From Turnera subulata (taxonomy: Eukaryota; Streptophyta; Magnoliopsida; Malpighiales; Passifloraceae), in the NCBI GenBank assembly GCA_028386065.3, contig JAKUCV010000896.1:1-64000 (forward strand): a stretch of DNA of 64,000 nucleotides, read 5' to 3'. The notes under the pieces are model-generated. The model was not told the DNA's origin, made no database searches, and saw only the letters and a list, made by a program, of their open reading frames with translations. Made by a program: the position numbers and the translations under genes. Positions 57,570-64,000 of the stretch are shown here, one piece after another; position 1 is the stretch's first letter, and each line of letters starts with the position of its first letter.

Positions 57570-57571
57570 GC

Positions 57572-57987
57572 TGTGAATACCCGACCCAAAATCACATGGG
57601 CCGATTCACCTTTCCTTTACACCTTCATCATAACTGTCATCCAACATCTTTGGAGTCGCCACCCAAATTTTATTAAGGGACAAAAAATTGGGAAAAAACC
57701 TTCATGTGACTCTATTTAGGCAACCGGATAACGAACCAGAGATGTTGGACCCGGGGATTCGTCATGGATGGGAAGGTGTTTTAGGCACCCACCCATGTTG
57801 GGGCGAAACTTTGTGCAATTAGAGGATTTTGTATGCCTTGTGCAAGTGTGCAAGTGTGAGCACCAAAACACATAATAACTGAATATTAAAAAAGAAGGGG
57901 GAGAAGAAGAAGATTGGGCTTGAGTTTCCACCGCTAGAAATCGCCTATGTACCCCGGCGACCGGGTTCAAAGCCCACGTAGTTCTTG
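57572..57987 (-). repeat. T3 5' LTR, truncated (L6)
   Basis: Only the part next to the primer site remains, starting TGTGAATACCCGA and ending at CACGTAGTTCTTG. The U3 and TATA portion is missing, so T3 has no 5' promoter of its own. Confidence 0.85.
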
Positions 57988-58414
57988 CAGGTGGTTGGGG
58001 ATGCAAGAGGTAGTCATCCGCACTTTATGCAAAGATTAGGTACCACCCGTAAGTCTAGAGAATTCCACATACTATCATCCGAATAGGATCTTAAGACAAT
58101 TTGGCACAGATCAAATAGTTCTATCAACTATCCTACCTCCTACCATAGGACCCATGGAGGCTGCTGCCTTAAAAGTCATTAAAGGAGGCTGGGCTCTGGC
58201 CTTGAGAGAAGGTACTGGCGGTCACTTTGAGATCCATCCCTCCTCGGCATACTCAGAGTGGCTGAAAGGGGATGTGGCCGATGTTGAGAGATCCTTACGT
58301 CTTGCAAGAGAAACGTTCTTGGAAGAATCAATGCCCCCAGAATTCGAGTCGTCCAGCCATCTCGCCGAGAAGACCAATGGCGGCATGAGCCATAAACAGT
58401 GCAAGAAAAACTAA
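57988..58414 (+). pseudogene. T4 antisense DUF7745-like gene, 3' part only
   Basis: It begins mid-exon 2 (RWLGMQEVVIRT...) and has a TAG near 58039. It then reads STYYHPNRILRQFGTDQIV and an open frame from 58154 (EAAALKVIKGGWALALREGTGGHFEIHP) to KQCKKN. It is closely similar to T3 exon 2, with a shorter, different C-terminal tail. No intron region is left. Confidence 0.75.
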
Positions 58415-58991
58415 ACCTTATTTCAACAAATATTTTTTTACTCTTATGATGCATGCGAATAAATGGGTGAACAAACTCCCTTTATCTTTTATTAATCTTA
58501 GGATCATTAATGATAATAATGGAACCGAACCCTTGTTGGGTTTCTTACGTACTCATAACCTTTTTTCTTTTTTTTTTTTATTAAGCTCATGAAATCAGGC
58601 TCACGTAGTTCTCTTGTGTTTGCTAGCCCCCAAAAGCCCCTTTCTTTTCCTGGTCCACTGTCTTATCTCTTCGGATAGGGTCTTCGCCTCTAAGATGGCT
58701 TGATAAAAACGCCAGACACTTCTATTTGATTGAGGCTTTGATTACTTGGAAACTTTCTCAAGATTATTGTTGTTCTCATTAATGTTCATTCTTTATATTA
58801 GCTTCAAGAGATTACAGGGAGTTTGCTCAACACATCGTATTTACATGAACCACGTATGCAAAAAGACACCATTGAAATAAAAGAAAGAGTGCCCCTTTTA
58901 ATTGAAATGGAGAATAACATAACATAAACTTGCCCAATGGCTTATTATAAACTCTTAACTAAGCACTCTGCATGGGTCAACACACAAGTCT
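58415..58991. mobile_element. T4 convergent spacer; no pol
   Basis: No gene is seen. It is collinear with 54029-54494 and somewhat longer, including a CCCCCAAAAGCCCC segment near 58627. Confidence 0.6.
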
Positions 58992-61487
58992 TCAAGCAGT
59001 CCCACCATCCCCAAAGAGATACCTACAACCAAAGTCCTTGTCCTCGTCTATCCTCCTTCTCTTTTCTTCTACTTTCTCCCTTGCTTCCTCAGGATAACAA
59101 TCAAAGAATAGCTCAAATCCCGGCTTCCTGGTCTTTGTGATGCTACATATCCAAGGTTCAGGGAATCCGCAAAAGGGGAAATCCTCTTCTTCCTACACAA
59201 AATATCCATTCAATGTCTTGAAGTATGGGGTCTTGGGAAAGTCCCATTCCTGTTTGTTATTGCGAGCTACTGCCTTAGCTTGGTTTTTCTCCTTTTGCTT
59301 TTCTAGCCCCACCGGAGTTGGAACATATCCCAAACCAAAAGGAGGCACAGTACTCAAAATTTGAGGAACCTCTAGCACCCCTTGCTGCCTTCTCCTTATC
59401 CCCACGATTGGAAAATACTTCATCTTTTCCATGATACTCATAACCGACGGATTGCCGAACGGGTCATAGTAAGGAGGTCTCACAGCGAGCTTATCCACTG
59501 TTACGGTACTGATAGATTCAAAGACAAAACCAGATAAGGACACCTCCTTTTCTCCTTTGATCCCGCATATTGGTTTGATATTCTTTTCAGCCATTTCTCC
59601 CATAATGGTAACTATTACTCCTTGATTTGGGAATCGCAACATCTGATGCAAGGTAGAGGCTATAGCTCAGGCTTGGTGCAAACATGGTCTTTCGAGAAGT
59701 AAGTTGAAACTTGATGCGATATCGAGCACTTGGAAATCTACCGAAAAAGGGGTGGGCCCAATGGTAACTTCCAGTTTTATCATACCCAGCACTTCCCTTC
59801 TAGCATTGCCATATGCTCTGACAATAGTTCGGGAGGGCAAGAAATTCGCAACACCGAATCCTAAGGAGCTTGTAGTCTTTAGTGGACAGACATTCATGGA
59901 GGATCCATTGTCTATCAATACCAAGGGTATCTGATTTTCCTTGGCTTGAACGGTTATGTATAGGGCATCGATATGGGCTTCCTTACCCGAGCGAAGGTCC
60001 TTATCCGAAAAGGAATCTGATTATTGGCCAATGCATCAGGTGCGGTGTTAATGGGAGCATGAGCCTTGCTTAAGGTTTGGAGCACCTTTTCTCGATGTGG
60101 ACGAGACGACATTAGCAAACCCCAAATTGAAATATTAGTTTGAGTCTTCTTCAATTGTTTTATCACCATGTCTTCTTCAGGATTCGTTGTTTCTTTTGAT
60201 TCATCTAGGCGAAGGGAAGCCCTCCTCGCCACCCTTCCTGATCTAGTGATGACATCAATTTCTTCATCGTAGTCTATGTACTTACTCAGATCCAGCACAC
60301 AACATGTTAGTCCAGGCCCAGACTCGACCTCCATCATATCGATCTCTTCGAGTAAGGGCAGAGGATTTGACTTGGTATTCGGCCTTTTGGGAAAAATTAT
60401 TTCATTTCTCTCTATTAAATCTTGGATCTCATGCCGGAATCGGGCGCAATTTTGTGTCGTATGCCCAGCCGCTTGATGGAATCCACAAAATTTATTAGGG
60501 TCGCCTTCAAAGGGAAGACAAGGTCTCGGTTCCAGAGGTTGCAATAAATTCTTTTCCATACATTTCTGCAGCATTTTTCCTAAAGACATAGGAAGAGGAG
60601 TAAACTCCCTAGGCTTCGACCCAGCCTGTAGTGGTGCCTGAAAAGCGACATGATTTACTTCGGCGTGCTTCTTTCCTTGGGGTATGAAACTCCTTCTAGA
60701 GGTGTCCATAGGAATCCGGATCTTTCCTGAACTAATGGCTTCTTCCAACTGTGTTCCCGCCCCATTGAGCGCTTTAAAATTGGCGTAATAATTGCCAACC
60801 ATGCGGTCGTAGTAAATCGACTATAGGTTCTTGATCACCATCTGCACTTGATCTTCTTCGGTAGGTCTTTCCACTGTCAAGGACGCCTTATTACACCATC
60901 TCGAGATATATGCGGAAAACGTCTCTTGAGCCTCTTGCTTAGTTATCTCAAGATCCCTTTTAGTCACATCCACCTCAGTATTATAGTTGTACTGCTTCAG
61001 GAATTCTCTCTAGAGGTCCTCCCATTTGCTTATCTTGCTCTCATTCAAGGTCATAAACCACCTCAAAGCTCCCCCAGATAAAATTCTTTGGAATAATTGG
61101 GTCATTAATTCAGGACCGATGCCATTAGGTTATAGCATCCCCACATAGATCTTCAGATGAGTTGTGGGACATCCTGTTCCATTAAACATCTCGATATCTG
61201 GCTTCTTAAATCCTGTTCCAATCGTCCTCTTTCTTCTTCATGGTCTTCAATAGCTACTTCAATCTTCTGAGTTTCTCCCCATCTCCCTTCGACCCTTATG
61301 TAGCCGTATCATTATCCTGAACTACCACCACATTATGCTCGTCATCTGGCTGTGAATTTTGTCCCCCATTACTCCCAGGGGACGCCATGTTCCCAATCTT
61401 CAGGGCTAGGAGTGCTTCCATGATATTTGGATCCTTGAGCAGAATCAGTATTTCTTCAGGCACTTTGGCACCATTTTCCTCGCTCAT
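58992..61487 (-). pseudogene. gag: T4 gag-protease, several stops and frameshifts
   Basis: It starts at ATG 61487 (MSEENGAKVPEEILILL). A short deletion and stops disrupt the gag core (61300-60960; most of the segment before GTGCPTTHLK is damaged). From 60802 to 59954 a long frame reads DRMVGNYYANFKALNGAG, FCGFHQAAGHTTQNCARFRHEIQDL, directly through the gag-protease joint (LLEEIDMMEVES) to VLQTLSKAHAPINTAPDALANN. Here a frameshift precedes the protease core (MVLIDNGSSMNVCPL at 59924; LLERPCLHQA near its end, where T3 has LLGRPWL). The tail (59651-59193 and on to 58992) ends FGCRYLFGDGG. This copy shows that gag and protease were originally one frame. Confidence 0.8.
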
Positions 61488-61918
61488 GTTGTCCTAATAT
61501 TTGGAGGACCGGTGTCAGGATCCCCGACTTCCCAGAAGCTATGACTTTTTCGGATTTACACATGTAAGAATGAATGAGGGGGCACCTCATGTATTTCTAC
61601 TTGAATTCACAACAACAAGTACTCAAATGCAAGCAGCACTTATTGATTCATCAGGCATAGGATGCTCAAGGTATGCAGCTGGTTGGGAGCTGAAAGACTG
61701 CCGCTAAGGAATAGTTTGGCTTACTCACATGTGATAAAGGATATCGCGTGAGTTTCGGGGCCCATTAATCCCTATCATCGCTTGAGCAGCGAGAAACCGG
61801 TTCCCACAAGCCACTATCTCTTAAGGAAAGCGTTGTAGCGAATGCAAGGCACTTATGATGACATACAAAAAGGCATACAAAAATCCAATGATTGCACAAG
61901 ATTTCTTGAACCCTCAAA
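61488..61918 (-). mobile_element. T4 5' leader
   Basis: Untranslated; no gene. It shares CTCACATGTGATAA and TGCAGCTGGTTGGG segments with T1 and T3 and is shorter than T3 by a deletion near 61840. Confidence 0.7.
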
Positions 61919-61937
61919 GTCCCCAGCGGAGTCGCCA
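61919..61937 (-). other. tRNA-Arg primer-binding site of T4
   Basis: The minus strand reads TGGCGACTCCGCTGGGGAC, two bases inside the LTR. Plant tRNA-Arg genes end ...CCCCAG(T/C)GGAGTCG with CCA added, which pairs with this site. This sets the family in the Tat/Ogre group and fixes its orientation. Confidence 0.85.
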
Positions 61938-61939
61938 AC

Positions 61940-63565
61940 TGTGAATACCCGACCCAAAATCACTTGGGCCTACTCACCTATTCCTTACACTATCTTCATA
62001 ACCGTCATCCAACAACTTTGGAGTCGCCACCGACGTTTTATTAAAGGACAAAACTCCGGAAAAACCTTCATATGACTCCGTTTAGGCAACTAGATAGTGA
62101 ACCAAAGATGCTGGACCCGGGTATTCGTCATGGATGGGAAGGTGTTAGGCACCCATCCATGTTGGGGCGAAACCTTATGCAATTGAAAGATTTTGTATGC
62201 CTTGTGCAAGTGTGAACAACGAAACACATAATAACTGAAACTAAAAAGAAAGGGGAGAAGAATAAGATTGAGCTTGAGTTTCCACCACTAGAAACCACCT
62301 ACGTACCACGACGACCGGGTTCAAAGCCCACATAGTTCCTGAAATGGCATCTCAACAGTCACAACGTCATAAACATCAACATCTCAGAAGCAATCGGTCA
62401 AGCAAAAAGGGATTAGGATTACCTCTTGTAGCCCTCCTCTATCTCCTTAGTTTGGGTTGTGTCTTCCACACAATTTCCTCCCACTTTTTAACTCAATCTT
62501 CGAGTTCTTCTTGATCTACCTCTTGTTGCCTTCAACGGTTTGTTACCCACGAAATTCCACCAGAGTTTTGCCTGTAGAACTATTTCTTAAGCTTGGAGAA
62601 GTAGAGTTTCTCCAAGCTCCAAAGCTTATGAAGAGTGTGTGTGTAATAGAATGTATGTCCCTTGAAATGTGAGAGGGGGGTCTTATTTACAGTGTTCTGG
62701 GTAGCCTAGGGTCGTGGACCAGCTTAATGATCAAGGTAATAGCCAAAAATCTGGGCCAAAACTGAGAAAAATCAAATTAGGAGCGAAATCGGGGAAAAAA
62801 CACGTTCTGGGTGCATATGACCTCCATGGCCGGCAGTCATCCTTTGGATGACAGCCAGGCCGGGCGGTCATGGAAGGAAGACCGCCCAGACATGGCGGTC
62901 ATCCCGAGATGACCGCCCGCACCTGCGCGTTACACCCGTTCTTTCCTTTTTCGATCTTGATTCTCCCCTAATTTCTCCCTGATTGATCCTACCGCGTAAT
63001 TAACCCTTAGACTGCCCAGAATCCTCTACTTTCTTGATTATTACTCCTCTCAATCATCTCCTAATTGATTTATTACACATTGATTCCCCATTTTAAGCTA
63101 AAATCATACCAAAACCACTTTTACTATTAATGAATGATTTAACTCTGATTTTTCACGAAAATTAGGGTTAAATTTGTCTGCAAGCAAGGTGTTAATGGGC
63201 TGTGCAATTCTGGAAAAAATCCATATTTCATTAATTTGGACCCTTACATTTATCTTTAACCCAAGAATAAATCGTCTCAATAAAATTGGGTTTAAAGAAT
63301 AAACAAACAAACCCAAGCTAATGAATTAAAATGCATTTTTAGCAATTTAAACCTTATCATATGTTTTTATCCTATGATTAATTCTTATTAATCCTAGGGT
63401 CTAAGCACGTAAAGGCCTCAATTACTATAATGCATGAATTCTACTAAAAATAAAATTCATCCACACTTCAACCCAAGACTAACTCATCTTGCTAACCTTA
63501 TGGTTCAAACATGTCTAAAGCCTAATTTAATAGAATTTTCATGGGTCAAATTTGGGTGTTTAGCA
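61940..63565 (-). repeat. T4 5' LTR
   Basis: Ends are TGTGAATACCCGA and GGGTGTTTAGCA, 1,626 bp. The TATA site is damaged (plus-strand CTTATTTACAGTG near 62681). The hairpin cluster is at 62817-62915 with several mutated arms. Flanking DNA on the right is copia C2. Confidence 0.88.
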
Positions 63566-64000
63566 GAAAGGGTACACAGGTATAGGATAGAGTTAAGATC
63601 ATGCAGAGTTTAAACATTCTACAGAGCAATATCCAAACATTTGACACAACATCCAGAAAGACAGAAAATATTTGAGAATAGTAACAACCAAAATAAGAAC
63701 TAGAATATAGAACCAAAATATAGAGGCATTGCATGAATCCTAAAGAATCAGATCGAGAAAGGCTATTCATCATCAGAAAAAGCTAGAGGCATTCTGGAAA
63801 AACTTTCTCAAATTGTTCCATCATGTCTGCCTTGAGTTCTCTTACCTCATCACGGAGTGCATCAAAATCGGACTCCAGAAAACTAACACGAGTAGCAAGA
63901 TCATCCAATTGAGTCTCCTTGGCGCTTGCTCCAGCCCTGAGGACTTCATATTGGCCCTATGGAGTAAGCATAATACTCATGTTGGATAGAGTCATTCGAT
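63566..64000 (-). pseudogene. Copia C2 env-like ORF C-terminus and 3' UTR
   Basis: Minus strand. From the window edge the sequence encodes a helix (LDDLATRVSFLESDFDALRDEVRELKADMMEQFEKV) matching the C0 tail (EVREMKADMIEQFELV near 5745-5800). One stop is visible near 63960. The 3' UTR (63566-63770) is the reverse complement of a sequence closely similar to 5837-6050 of C0. The rest lies outside the window. Confidence 0.65.

Larger units (their letters stand above)
49882..63565 (-). mobile_element. Overlapping T elements T3 (49882-57987) and T4 (57988-63565)
   Basis: T3 is complete except for most of its 5' LTR. In transcription order on the minus strand it has 5' LTR fragment, tRNA-Arg primer site, gag, protease, no pol, antisense gene, repeats and 3' LTR. 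T4 keeps its 5' LTR, primer site, gag-protease and the end of its antisense gene. The join at about 57987 fuses the T3 LTR (at GTAGTTCTTG) to the middle of the T4 antisense gene, pointing to a deletion between the two. Confidence 0.8.

Overview
The window is repeat DNA from a flowering-plant nuclear genome, probably a dicot. No ordinary host gene is visible. Almost every stretch can be assigned to one of four kinds of LTR retrotransposon that have inserted into one another: (1) SIRE/Maximus-like Ty1/copia elements carrying an env-like 'plant transposon protein' ORF (C0 +, C1 -, C2 -); (2) a Tat-lineage-like Ty3/gypsy family, called T here, with a tRNA-Arg primer site, gag and protease but no reverse transcriptase or integrase, and an oppositely transcribed DUF7745-like gene with a spliceosomal intron; (3) Athila-like Ty3/gypsy elements (A and B); and (4) Tekay/Del-like chromovirus LTRs. 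Family assignments rest on motifs, primer sites and LTR ends read by eye. No search was run.

Layout, left to right. 1-3914: unclassified LTR-like DNA, then a decayed Athila-type 3' ORF with an exact 84-bp tandem duplication and an LTR-like end. 3958-6145: copia C0, env-like remnant. 6146-37836: one T element (T1, minus strand) split into three pieces (6146-8136, 27333-27705, 33939-37836). Athila A (8137-27327, TSD TCTGG) sits inside it, and A itself carries a Tekay-like element (10113-17775) in its 5' LTR. Athila B (27706-33938), which has lost RT, RNase H and most of integrase, also lies inside T1. 37837-49382: copia C1 (minus), with a T solo LTR (42068-46860, perfect TSD ATAGG) that is itself split by a Tekay-type solo LTR (42970-46237). 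49383-63565: two overlapping T elements (T3 and T4, minus), T3 being the best preserved. 63566-64000: env-like C-terminus of copia C2.

The insertion order is clear in places: copia is oldest, T elements landed in copia, Athila landed in T, and Tekay landed in Athila and T LTRs. Most ORFs carry stops or frameshifts. The most intact ORF is the T3 protease-containing frame (54495-55865).

The most interesting system is the T family. Three copies share the same gag-protease architecture, end at the same C-terminus and lack pol, so this is a family design and not one deletion. Each carries, on the other strand between gag-pro and the 3' LTR, a DUF7745-like gene. In the two copies that retain the region, that gene has a GT-AG intron at the same codon. 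In T3 it also has its own TATA box and polyadenylation signal. A GC-rich hairpin motif (ATGACCGCC...GGCGGTCAT) lies upstream of both the LTR promoter and this antisense promoter. The Athila and copia families each carry a different short hairpin motif scattered through coding and non-coding DNA.
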